Below are positions 39,931 through 50,987 of a DNA stretch of 64,000 nucleotides, piece after piece. Within the stretch, counting starts at the first letter, position 1, and the number at the start of each line of letters is the position of its first letter. The translations under genes were made by a program, and so were the position numbers. The DNA comes from Dryocosmus kuriphilus (Eukaryota > Arthropoda > Insecta > Hymenoptera > Cynipidae). The stretch is taken from positions 101,458,442 to 101,522,441 of the forward strand of contig CM076197.1 in the NCBI GenBank assembly GCA_038277395.1, written 5' to 3'. Under the pieces are notes generated by a model. That model was not told the origin of the DNA and made no database searches. It saw nothing but the letters and a program-made list of their open reading frames with translations.

Positions 39931-41052
39931 ATAGTTGAATTATTAACCCGAAAAAGATGAATTTTCAACAGCAAAAAAATTAGTTTTAAACTAAAAATGA
40001 ATTTTTAACAAAATTGTTTAATTTCCAACAAAATGGTTAAATTTTCAACTATAAAATCTAATTCTCAACTAAGAAAGATGAATTCTTAACCAAAAATGTA
40101 ATAGTTGACTTTTGAACCCAAAAGAGTATTACTTTCCAGCTAAAAATAGTTGAATTATCAACTCAAAAAAAAAGGAATTTTCAAAAACAAAAATAAATTT
40201 CCATTCAAAGGAAATTTCATTTTTAGCCATAAAAGATGAAGTCTCAAAGAAAAATGTTATGACTTTTGATAAAAAGAAAATATTGTTTAAAAAAAATGTA
40301 GTTAAATTATGAAGCCAAAGAAGGAAGTTTCAATAAAACGGTTGAAATTGACACCAAAGGAATATGCATTTTCAATAACAAAAAAATTAATTTTTCGCTG
40401 AAAATGAATTTTTAACAATATTGCTGTATTTTAAACAAAATAGTTGAATTTTCAACCGAAAAGAATAATTCAAAATCAAAAAAATGAGTTCTTACACCAA
40501 AAATATAATCGTGGATTTTTGAACCAAAAAATATTATTTTTCAGCTAAAAATATTGGAATTATGAACCCCAGAAAAAGGAATTTTCAATTAACAAAAATA
40601 GGTTTTCAGTAAAAAATAGTTTCATTTTCAAGCAAAGAGTTGAATTTTCAATAAAGAATTTACTTTTTCACCAATAACGTAATAGTTGAATTTTCGGCTA
40701 AGAGCGATGAATTTTTAACCAAATCATTTGACATATTAACAGTTTGCCCTAATTTATATTTTGCCGAATTATCCTTCGATCTCATATTTATATTGACGAA
40801 TTACCATTTGTCATCATTTTTATTTTTTCTGAACTGTCATTTTTCGGAACACTCCCTGATAAAATGTTAATAAACATTGATTTACATGTTCATTTAATTT
40901 ATAAAACATTTTCAATGTCACCTATTTGTCACGTTTTTTTGCAAAACAGTTCACCTTTTCACCTTTTTTTACGATAATAGGTACTGTGATGACTGAGAAA
41001 TAAAAATATACAAAATCGCCTACTTCAAAATGGGTTTTTACTAATAAAATTA

Positions 41053-43596
41053 CGAGGGGTTAACAACGCGATCGGGTGTACATCTACTTCTGATTTGAAG
41101 ATACTTCAGGATATTTCAATGACTTCAAAATATTTCACTGACTTCAGAATATGTCAAGAGAATTCCCGTGATTTCAATTGATTTTCATGTGAGTTCAAGT
41201 GACTTAAAATGACTCCAGATATTTCATGGGACTTCAGTCACTTCTGGAGATTTCAAAAGATTTCAAAAAATTTTCGTAGAGTTCACTGACTTCAGGAGAT
41301 TTCACTAAATTACGAGTCTGCATTCGTTTTATGAAGTTTCTATTCGTCCAACAAGATATTCGCTATTCATCCAAAAAAGTTGGACGACTAACTTAACCAC
41401 GGCCTAAACTTTTAGCGATTTCCTGACTTAAGGGTGTTGGATAATCGGACTTAGAATTTTTTATAATTTTCCTAAAATTCAAAGACCGACTAAGGACGGC
41501 CCTGTCACCATATATAAATTGTCGAGGAGTTTTAAGAAACAAATAAAGAAAACTCACCCAATATCTGGGGTCTATCGTTCTCCAATAAAAACCGAATTGC
41601 GAGAATGAGAGAGTAAATCGCACGAACCATACTTGTAAATCACTATTTTTCACACAACACCGACACTGTAGGGGAAAAAATGGCTTGTACTTCACCTCAA
41701 AATAAAATTAATTTTTCAATTCCACCGAGAATTTCACGACCTGTTGCGGTAAAATGCCAGAGTTTTCAACGGAAATTTAGAAGCCCGCCGTGGAGAAAAG
41801 ATAGCATCAGTTGTCAACAAAAGCGCAAAAGAGCCAACCTACTTGACACTTGCGCGTCGAGCGCGTCTATCAGTCGTCTTACATACTACATTACATAAAG
41901 TGAAAAACCGGTTCGAAATTCGCTCCTCATATTTGAAAACACATTATTTCAGCATTTCTTGCTGCTTTGCTTCGAATCAAGAAAATATTTCTCTATTTAT
42001 CATTTTTGCAGAGATCGATAATACATAATAGTGGTGCATGTTACCATCAATGGTAACTTTATGTAATGTAGTATATAAAGCAGCCGATAGGCGCCCTCGA
42101 CGCTCAAGTGTCAAGTAGGTTGGGTCTTTCGAGGTTTTTTGACAAGTGATGCTATCTTTTTTCCACGCCGGGCTTCTAAATTTTTTCCGTTGAAAATTCT
42201 GGCATTTTACAGCAACAGATCGCGAAATTTTCGGTGGAATTGAAAAATTAATTTTATTTTGAGGTGAATTACAAGCCATTTTTGCCCCTACAGTGTCAGT
42301 GTTGTGGGAAAAATAGTGATTTACAAGTGTGGTTCGTGCGATTTACTCTCTCATTCTCGCAATTCGGTTCTTATGGGCTGCTCTGCCTGGACTTCTACAT
42401 TTTGGAAAATGATTATTTTCCGAGAGAATAATCACTTTTCCTAAAAAAATTTTCCCCGGATATTGGGTGAGTTCTCATTATTTGTCTCTTAAAACTCCTC
42501 GACAATTTATATATGGTGACAGGGCCGTCCTTAGTCGGACTTTGAATTTTAGAAAATTATAACAAATTCTAAGTTCTATTATCCAACACCCTTAAAACCA
42601 AAGTTCGGAAAATTATTGAATTTTGAACGAAAATTCGCTTTTCCGATTTTTGACAGGAACTTCAAACCTAGGTTATGTTTTCTCCATTTAAATATTAATA
42701 TTTATTGTAATTATTCAAATTAAATATAACATTAATATTATATTATTATATTAATTATTAATAACATATTAAAATTTCTCGAAATTTTTGAAAATATTGC
42801 TCTTAATTAGAAAACAAAAATAATATTTTCAAAATATTTAAGAAATTTTAATGTATTATAAATAATGAATATAATACTACCAGGGGCTGGTCACTCTTAA
42901 AACCTGATGTAGGTACAAGCCTCTGTTAAATCTTTCAAATCATTGTGAAATCTTTGTGAATTCTAAGTTTGTATTTGCAAATGTATTTTTACAGCTTCAA
43001 TCATAATTATTGACAAATATATAAAACGATTTATTCTTGGATTTATTAAACTATGAAGGAAAATGGAAGTTTGTTCAGTGGACTAAGGAATATTTTTGAA
43101 AAAAAGACTATTTTATTCTAATTTCGTCGCATTTTTTCATTTTTTTTTTAATTTCGAAAATGACACTAGATATAATTTTATGAAAGAGCACAATATTTTG
43201 CAGATTTTACACATGGGGAAATGTACCATAAACTTTTTCCTTATCTCATATAGTTTCCAAGAAAAATCTCGAAACAAATGAAATTTTTCATTTTTAAGAA
43301 CAAATTATCTTCGAAATTATCATTTCTCTAAAAAAACAACAGCATCGCCGAAACGGGAACGATAATAAAACTAGATGTGCAAGCACTTTTGAGTTGAACT
43401 TAACGTGAAATCCTTTGAATTTTTTTAAATCTTTGGAAAATCTTTTTAAATTTTTAAAAATTAATATTTTCGAAATCCTTTGAAAAATGTGAAGTCTTTG
43501 TAAAACATTAGAAATCCTTCAAATTTTTAAATTGCTTGAAATCTTGGAAATCTTGAAATCTGATGTACACTCGGAAGTCGAGTGGTCAACCCCTCG
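41053..43596. mobile_element. TA-flanked TIR element, no transposase
   Basis: Inverted ends CGAGGGGTTAACAACGCGA / TCGAGTGGTCAACCCCTCG, each next to TA, and an inner TGTACATC match. TA target and TIR style suggest a Tc1/mariner-type non-autonomous element. The interior has short 'GACTTCAGGATATTTCA' repeats (41090-41330), a nested foldback (41432-42591) and AT-rich filler. No transposase frame found. Confidence 0.55.
41432..42591. mobile_element. TTAA-flanked foldback element
   Basis: TTAA lies on both sides (41428-41431 and 42592-42595). Inverted ends are GGGTGTTGGATAAT and ATTATCCAACACCC. The arms run about 480-540 bp (41432-41905 against 42045-42591), separated by about 140 bp. The right arm has about 80 bp extra (42375-42455). 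Both arms carry a small open frame beginning MAC(T/N)SPQNKINFSIPP. A TTAA target suggests a piggyBac- or Kolobok-type non-autonomous element. Confidence 0.75.
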
Positions 43597-43639
43597 TATT
43601 TATATTAAATAATGACAATAGATATTAATATTAATATTT

Positions 43640-43880
43640 AACTGGAGATAAGAGAATTTTGATTTGAACTGAAGAATTCACTGACTTCAGGAGAATTCAA
43701 ATGAATTCAAAAGAATTCATGTGAATTCAAATAACTTCAGATATTTCAAGTGACTTCAAGTGATTTCAGAAATTTAAGAAGAATTCACTGACTTCAGGAG
43801 ATTTCAAGTGACTTCCAAGTGGCTTCAGACATTTCAAGAGATTTCACTACAAATGCACACATGACTTCATGAGGTATCAG
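43640..43880. repeat. Degenerate GACTTCAGGAGATTTCA repeats
   Basis: Short units of about 20 bp similar to those at 41090-41330, here outside the right terminus of the TA-flanked element. Confidence 0.6.
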
Positions 43881-43997
43881 CCCCTCCTAAAAATATGTTC
43901 CTTAATAACGTACAACTGATCCTAAAAAATGAACACATCGCCATCAACCTGTTAAATGCCGATCCTCAAAATGAAAAGTACACCAAAATTCGGTGTA

Positions 43998-44937
43998 CGA
44001 GGTGCGATCAAAAAGTAAGGTGACTTTTTGAATTTCGCGGCATGCGTACAGTCGATATTCGTTTTCTTTTTTTCTTATGTTGGTACACTCGTCCCAAACA
44101 TATGTGCACAGTTTCAGCTATATAGTATTTTTTTGTTTGTTTGTGAGAGGCATAAAGGTTAGAAGTGTTTTGCGTGCTCGGCGATTTTCTGCTGTCAAAA
44201 AAAATGGATGAAAAAATTTGCATCCAATTTTGTGTAAAAAATGGAATTAAGTGCTCCAAAGCACTTGAAATGTTGACAGTGGCATACGGTGAGTGTACTC
44301 TGAGTAAAAAAAATGTTTATAAGTGGTACAAGCTCTTTCGGGAAGGCCGAGAAGATGTTAATGACGAAGCTCGCCCTGGACGCCCCAGCACCTCAACAAC
44401 TGATAAAGCCGTTGAAGAAGTGAAGAAAATAGTGTTGGTGAATCGTCGAATTACCATTAGAGAAGTTGCTGATGATGTCGAAATATCGTTTGGCTCGTGC
44501 CAAGCAATTTTAGTGGATATTTTGGCCATGAGACGTGTGTCAGTGAAGTTTGTTCCGAAACCACGATAATGCGCGAGCTAACACGTCATTGCTTGTTCGT
44601 AATTTTTTAACCAATAGCAACACCATAATCATGCCTCAGCCACCGTATTCACCAGATTTGGCTCCCTGTGACTTTTTCCTGTTTCAAAAACTGAAAAGAC
44701 CCATGAAAGGACGGCGTTTTGCGACGATTGAGGAGATAAAGACCGCATCGCTGGAAGAGCTAAAGGCTATACCAAAAAGTGCTTATCAAAAATGGTTTGA
44801 GGATTGGAAAAAGCGCTGGCACAAATGTATTATATCCGAGGGGGATTACTTGGAAGGGGACAAAATCAATATTGATGAATAAATAAATATTTTTGGATAA
44901 AAATAAAAAGTCACCTTACTTTTTGATCACACCTCGT
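43998..44937 (+). mobile_element. mariner family 2, internally deleted copy
   Basis: TA-flanked; ends CGAGGTGCGATCAAAAAGTA and its inverse. Frame 44165-44569 carries the N-terminal DNA-binding part (CIQFCVKNGIKCSKALEML, NVYKWYKLFREGRE, ARPGRPSTSTT). Frame 44550-44882 carries the C-terminal part with DNA(R)ANTSLL and PYSPDLAPCDFFLF, through the natural C-terminus. About 385 bp in between, including the first catalytic Asp, are missing relative to the copy at 62590. The junction is at about 44561 (CCACGATAATG). Inactive, but both ends are intact. Confidence 0.9.
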
Positions 44938-45776
44938 ATTTATGATTTGCAATATTTTTGTGACACGAAAAAAAGCAAAGGTGCAATGCAAATTTTCATT
45001 GCTCAAAATGGGATGCAAAAAATTTCACACCAAAGCAATGGTTTTCTGTGTACAGTTTAATAATAATTTACAGGAAATGCAATCCAAAGCCTATCATATT
45101 GATGTCTTCCGTATATTTTTACTTAAAAAATACTATTGAAACTTTAAAGTTATTCACAACAAATTTATTCGCGTCAACGGTATTAGTCTTAAAACAATAT
45201 GAAGCATACTATTTTATATTTTAATCGATAGAGTATAACGGTTACTTGGTAAGAAAGAGCAACGCCTGACGTTTCATTTCCTGGAGATATAGAAGCTGGA
45301 GAGATAGCATTGTGCTTCTTTCTAGTAATCGAAACGAAGTGCGACCTTCCCATCTCGTTGGACAAATGTCATCCTCGTTACTTTTTCATTCAGCGAACAT
45401 TACGGAGAATCGCTTCCTTGACTTGAGTTGCAGCACGATTGAGCAAAAATCGTCTGTCTAAAAATCCTATCATCACAATTTCTTTCTTCATGCTTCCGTA
45501 AAAACCTCGCTAACAAACGCCTAAGAAATTGAAACCACAGAATCCATTGATGGGAATGAATAGCTGCAAAAAGTTCGTTCTTAGCACAATATTCCAGTAG
45601 AATGAAATAAAATTTTACAATGAATCGTATTCTGTTACAATTGAAGTCAGTCACTGCTAATTAATAAAAGCATCTTTCATCGTTCAATTTTCAGTTTTAA
45701 AATCGAATTTTATGATAACTGAATATTTAGAAACTAAGAATAATTGCAAGAGCGTTTATGGCTCATTCTCTAACTA
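44938..45776. other. Spacer between two mariners, no gene
   Basis: Mixed AT-rich and balanced sequence. Frames at 44942 and 45400 are short and lack recognisable domains. Confidence 0.4.
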
Positions 45777-47110
45777 CGAGGCTTGTCCAGAAAGTAAGTG
45801 TACTCGATTTATGTAGGCTTCAAAAAAAATTTATTAAAGCAAAAACATAGTTGGTTACACTTGCACATATGTAAGCTATTTTTCGACATAGTCACCATCC
45901 CTCTCGATGCAAGTGGTGAGCCGCGGGATCAATTTTTTTCATGCGTGCCTCGAAAAGAAGTCTCCCGCCAGCTCTTTCGCCCACTTCTCCACCTCCCCCT
46001 TCACCTCCTCGTCCGTTGAAAATTTGTTTCCATCCGTGTGCACCTTCAGGGAAGTGAAAAGATGGAAATCTGAAGGGGCCAGGTCAGGGGAATACGGGGG
46101 GTGGTTCAAAACGTCCCATCCAAAAGAGTCCAGGAGTTGCTTCGTGGCGTTGGCCGTGTGAGGTTTGGCATTGTCATGCAGCAGCAGACTCCCTTCGTCA
46201 ACATGCCCCTCCTTTTATTCTGAATCGCCCTTTTCAATTTTTTCAGCGTCTCACAGTATCTTGCCGCGTTGATGGTCTCCCCGTGAGGCAGATATTCAAT
46301 CAAAATTATGCCTTTATGATCCCAAAACACGGATGCCATGATTTTTTTGGCTGAAATTGTGGTTTTGAATTTCTTGGCGGAGGGTGACAAGATGTGGCGC
46401 CATTGTTGAGACTGCTTCTTATTTTCAGGCGTGTAGTGGGCAACCCAAGTTTCGTCTCCAGTAACAATAGAGTAGAGAAAATCATCGCCTTCGCGTTCGT
46501 AGCGCTCCAAAAACTCTTTGGAGCTCTGCACTCGATTCAACTTGTGCTGTTCTATCAGCTGTTTTGGGACCCACCTCGCAGACAATTTCCGATATCCGAG
46601 AGTTTCTGTGATTGTTTCGTGTAACAGGGATCTGGAGATTTGCGGAAACATCGCAGAAAGATCATCTAACGTCAATCTGCGATCGTCACGGACTGCAATC
46701 TCGATTTTTTCCACAAGTTCGTCAGTCACAATTGAAGGTTTTCCGCTCCTCTGATCGTCATGCACGGAAGTACGGCCATTTTAAAATGCGCGACACCACT
46801 TGTACACACTCGTACTATTAATAGCTCCATTACCGTAAACAGTTTTCACCTCATTAAAAATCTCAACTGGAGTTTTTCCCTTCACAACGAGGTAGCGAAT
46901 GACGGCGAGAATTTCGCACTTGGCGGGAGATACGATCGACATTTTTCGCGAGAGATGCTACTGCGTCAAGAGTTTTCAACACACTAACCTCGGATTGGTC
47001 TCGTTTTGAAGGGGAGGGGTCAGGCCAAGCGGCAGTCTTGCCAACATGTCGAAAAAGTATTCCCTACAGCTGTGAGAGTACCAGTACACTTACTTTCTGG
47101 ACGTGCCTCG
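45777..47110 (-). mobile_element. mariner family 1, full-length dead copy
   Basis: 1334 bp, TA-flanked, with ends CGAGGC(T/A)(T/C)GTCCAGAAAGTA. On the minus strand the transposase starts near 46941 (MSIVSPAKCEILAVIR). It reads through the helix-turn-helix region to a TAA at about 46784 (W C R A F stop), continues 46765-46106 with GDETWVAHY, and loses frame by one missing base near 46187. There copy 16348 has CTGCCTGCTGCATGAC and this copy has CTGCTGCTGCATGAC. The remaining part keeps PYSPDLAPSDFHLF-like residues. It shows the D,D34D layout of mariner. Inactive. Confidence 0.9.
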
Positions 47111-47179
47111 TATATAATTATTTTTCTCGAGAATTCGACCAAAGGTTATCCTCTAAATCCTTTCCAGTGCAATGTTCCG

Positions 47180-47944
47180 TACTCTGTAAAAAATTTTGGG
47201 AATTTTCCCAAGTGATTGTTGGGGAAAATTCCCAAATTTCGTTGGGAAAGAGGGCTTTCCCGAAAATATTAGAGACTTTTCCCTAATTTTAGAGAAAGTT
47301 CCAGAAAAGTATGAAATATTCCCTAACTAGTCGGGAATTTTCCGGAAACTTACGGGAATTGACAACACCCTGAGAGGGTCGACCTACAGGGAGGAGGTAC
47401 GAGTAGCTACCGCTAGATGGCCTATAAATTGGGCTATCGCAAGCAAGACGGAGAGCTCAGTTTACAAAGGCGGCACGTTCCTCTGAGTAGGTATCTTCTC
47501 TTGAGCTTCGGTTTGAGAAGTAGACGCTTCCATATGAAGTAGACTGTTCCCTACGAAATGTTAGAGGAAATCCCCAAACTTTTGGGTAAAGTTCCAGCTT
47601 CCTTTTGAATTTTTCTATGAACTGAAAGGGAAAATTCTCAACTTTTTGCGGATTTTCATCATGGAAATGTTTGGGAAAATTCTCAAAATCTTCGACAAAT
47701 ACCCAACTTGTTTGGGAATTTTCCTTACGAAATGTTAGGCAAAATTCCCAAAGTCTCATCTAAATTCCCAATATGTTTGGGAATTTTCTCTAAACAATTT
47801 TACGGAATATTCCCAAACTCTCCGGTAAATTGCCAACCGTTTTGGGAATTTCCCCTGCGAAATGTTAGGAAAATTCCCAAAGTGTTTGGGTACAAAGCCT
47901 CACAAATTTTTTTGGGAAAATTCCCAAAAAAATTTTTACAGTGT
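47180..47944. mobile_element. Foldback element with GGGAATTTTCCC subterminal repeats
   Basis: Ends are ACTCTGTAAAAAATTTTGGG (47181) and CCCAAAAAAATTTTTACAGT (47943). Many copies of the palindrome GGGAATTTTCCC or GGGAAAATTCCC lie in the left and right thirds. A different, GC-richer stretch (about 47370-47530) lies in the middle. No transposase. Terminal CACTGTAAAAA-like motif and subterminal repeats resemble the element at 6441-8224. Confidence 0.6.
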
Positions 47945-49980
47945 ATTTCAAGCAGTACGTGTTTATCAACTTGAAAAACTGTCTAACAATTCTAAAGTTA
48001 AACTTTTATAATAAAAGATGTTCAAATAATGCATTCAAAATTAGGAATTCAATACTGATAAATAATCGAAACTTAATTATTTTAAATTGTATTAACTTCA
48101 AATTGGATGTCTACAAAATTAAACAATTCCGATAAAACAAAACTGAGAATAAATATTTTTTGAACTTCACTCCTTAAAAATGAAAAAAATTTGCACGAGC
48201 AATTTAAAAGTGCGTAATTTAAAAATCGAAAGGTACTATGCTTAGGCACATTAGGAGAAAGTTTTACTTTATTCACAAGATTCTAATCATAATTGTATTT
48301 TTTTTAATGTATAATATAATGAACATGAGTTATGTAATTAACAATTTTAATTAATGTTGCTCTCTACGAATATTATTCCAAAAGACTGCACACTGCACAT
48401 CCTATCTCGATACGCTTTCACACTCAACTCGAGCTATAAACTCTCTTTACGATCAATGACTGCATAAGTAGTATACAGTGGATGCAGTGAAATTGTTTCT
48501 TTCAGAGAGAAGGTATTTGTGAATTCGTACAACAAATTATAATTGGAATTCTCAAACAGATTTCATTTAAGAAAACAATAATTTAATAATGACTTCATCT
48601 CGCACATATTTATTAAATTATTTCCAGAATTTTTCCAGTAAAAAATATATTAATAATTTTTGTATGGAGAAACTGGGTCTCAAGTGGCATGTTAGAAAAT
48701 ATAGATGAGATGAAACTTTAAATAGGAGAAAACAATGGTTAATTAAAACCTTGACACCAGAGAAAAGTGGTCGGCCGTAACTGAAACAAAAGCTGCGAAA
48801 GGAGCATATCGATTTCAGAAAGTTAACCGGTGCTCGACTCGTTTTGCATGCATTATTGTATTAGCATAATTTCCGCACTTTTTTCATTATACCTGAATCC
48901 CGCGCAGCGTCTGCCCTACCATCTTTCCCATCCCATAAATGGATTTTTCTATGCAATTTCTATTAGCATATTTTTTACATAATTACGTAGAAGCCTAGAC
49001 TGAATATTTTCTGAGAAAGCAAATTTTAATAACCGTTACAAAACACAAAAGCACATTGGGTGATACAAAATTACAATACACTGCTTTTTATACGCTAACT
49101 TTTGTTTTACATACTTAAAAATACAGTATTTTATTCAGTTTGAGTGCATTAGAACTTCAATTTTTAAAAATTAATTTTTGGACATTTCATCAGTTTCTGT
49201 TTCTTTACCTTAAAGGATCTTTTGGCCGCCTTTGCCATAATTCCTTTTCAGTGAAATATTTGCAATCTACAGTAGGTTTTTAAAATGTAAGTTGCTCTTT
49301 AGATTCTGTGAACCTCTACGTATCAACTTCATGACGGAGGAAGTGTTCCAAAAATATTAATTACGATAAAAATATGAATGTTATAAATTGTGCACGTGTC
49401 TCATCTCGCCCCATGATCACGAGCGAGACGAAACACGCTGAGTATTTATTACTTTTTGTTAATAGAAGTTTATTTTCGTGTTTTTTGTACACATAAAGGA
49501 TTATTTATAGTTTTCTATAAATAGAATTCAGTATCATGACGAAACATCGTTGAAATTAAAGGGTTTTATAAATATTTGGAAGTATAAAAGCAATTAATGA
49601 TGTTTTAATTATTTTAGTCAGTTTTTTACGACTTCTCAAATTGTGAAAATCCTGATTCCAAATCTAATAAAAAATTTTCTAATATTATTCTTATTTTTCT
49701 AATTTCAATTAATTGAATCAGAATCATTCAAATATATTTTTCAATAAATACATTTATTAAAATCTGCTGCTGAATATTAACATTTATTTGGAATTAAAAA
49801 TAATTTATAAACTGTTTTTCTAATGTTCGCACCTAAAAAACCATAACTTTATACTGGATAGAAATTGATATTTTTTCTGCAAAATTTAAAGAAATAATTT
49901 TTAACATTTTTAGAAGTTTGATGCAACTTGTGTCAATAAGAATTAAACTTTAAAAGAATAACCTATAAATCTTATAGCAA
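47945..49980. other. AT-rich, apparently unique sequence
   Basis: No gene supported. A patch of more balanced composition lies at 48760-48960. Remaining frames are short and low-complexity. Confidence 0.35.
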
Positions 49981-50213
49981 CTAAAACTTGTAATTTAATA
50001 GGTAGACTTTATTTTTTAAATTGTGTGTACGTATACTTGTAGCACTCACTTTTTTACAAGAATCTTCCAACGCAATATATTTTTGATAGCATTTTATGAC
50101 TTTAAAAGCTGAAGTTGCTCTTGAAACTTGGTGAGGAATTGCTGCTGCTCTGACACTAGATTTTTTTTCTAAAACTGATTTTACAGCAGCAGCCATAAAT
50201 TCTTCTGACCACG
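49981..50213 (-). pseudogene. psq/pogo-type helix-turn-helix exon
   Basis: On the minus strand: QTAAWSEEFMAAAVKSVL from 50213, then KKSSVRAAAIPHQVSRAT. This fits the helix-turn-helix of pipsqueak-family proteins and pogo/Tigger transposases ('W..E.M..A...V..G..S.R.AA...GV...T'). An in-frame TGA lies just upstream (50216) and a good donor GTGAGT at 50049-50044, so it could be one exon (50213-50050). The usual Gly of the turn region and the closing 'LRR' are missing. No further exons were recognised. Either a transposon remnant or one exon of a host protein. Confidence 0.45.
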
Positions 50214-50845
50214 CGGCTGTCTGTCAGTTTTTCTTCTGTAATTCGTTACCACTGCAATTCTGCTTTAAATCATACTTTCGAACTAGGTAGAGTGTCTTAT
50301 ATCGCTCCATTAACCCGGCTCATTCTGCCCTAAATCACAAATTTTTTTTACTGAAATTTTACCTATTTTTATTAAATAAATGTACATAAATGCGCTTTAC
50401 ATTAAAGTTCGATAAATAAACTTTACGACAAACCATAAGCTGAAAATATCGCCTATTATTTTCCATCATTTCTTTCCATTTTAAAATACCACAAAATAAT
50501 AGAATTCAGATGTTGAAATTTCAATCATTTTTATTTTTAATTTATTTACTTTATTCACTTTTTTTTATTTGCGCACTGAAAGAAATACCTGGGGATCATT
50601 AGCAATACGAGTTTACTTGAGAAATTCTAACTGAATTAGAAAGATACTTGTGCCATTTCAGCTATACGTTTTTAAGCATTATCATCTACGAATAAGAAAA
50701 TTATCAAGGCTAATATGTCAAAGAAAGTTTGTTTGAATGAAACGCCTTGTGAGAAGAATGTCGAGTGATCAATATAATTAATATATCTAAATATTATAAT
50801 GAAGAAACAAGAATTCTATGCTTGGATCTTGCGGCCATATTGAGC

Positions 50846-50987
50846 ATCAAGCCACCAGCCGGATGCCCAGTGCAACACTTTAATGCAGTGCTGTTTCGAA
50901 CCGATAATTAAATTACATAATTTAATTATCTGTTCGAAACAGCACTGCATTCAACTGTTGCATTGGGCATCCGGCTGGTTGCTTGAT
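50846..50987. mobile_element. 142 bp near-perfect hairpin
   Basis: Arms of about 70 bp (ATCAAGCCACCAGCCGGATG.. and its inverse) match with only about five differences around a very short loop (ACATAAT). This is a short foldback MITE in form. A small-RNA precursor is possible but the arm pairing is much longer than a typical miRNA hairpin. Confidence 0.7.

Larger units (their letters stand above)
35477..40995. mobile_element. 5.5 kb TIR element filled with ATTTTCAACCAAAA-type repeats
   Basis: Ends are CAGTCATCACAG (35477) and CTGTGATGACTG (40995), followed by GTCACCTATT motifs on both sides. The interior (35930-36980, 38748-38900, 39930-40720) is a long series of degenerate 30-40 bp units around 'GAATTTTCAACCAAAAA'. 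No transposase frame remains. It has been split by insertions at 36982-38732 and about 38905-39930. A reverse fragment of the same family lies at 5090-5775. CAG..CTG ends would suit a hAT-like element, but no convincing 8 bp target duplication is visible. Confidence 0.65.

Noticed and set aside
35930..40720. CRISPR-like or satellite array
   Set aside because: Units are degenerate, variable in length, without regular spacers, and enclosed by transposon-type inverted ends.
35477..40995. 8 bp target duplication for this element
   Set aside because: Flanks ACAGAATT and AGAAATAA do not match convincingly.
45400..45654. Minus-strand 84-codon frame
   Set aside because: No domain; it lies in ordinary spacer between two mariners.
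50846..50987. miRNA gene
   Set aside because: Pairing extends about 70 bp per arm with almost no mismatches, more like a foldback MITE. No small-RNA evidence is available here.
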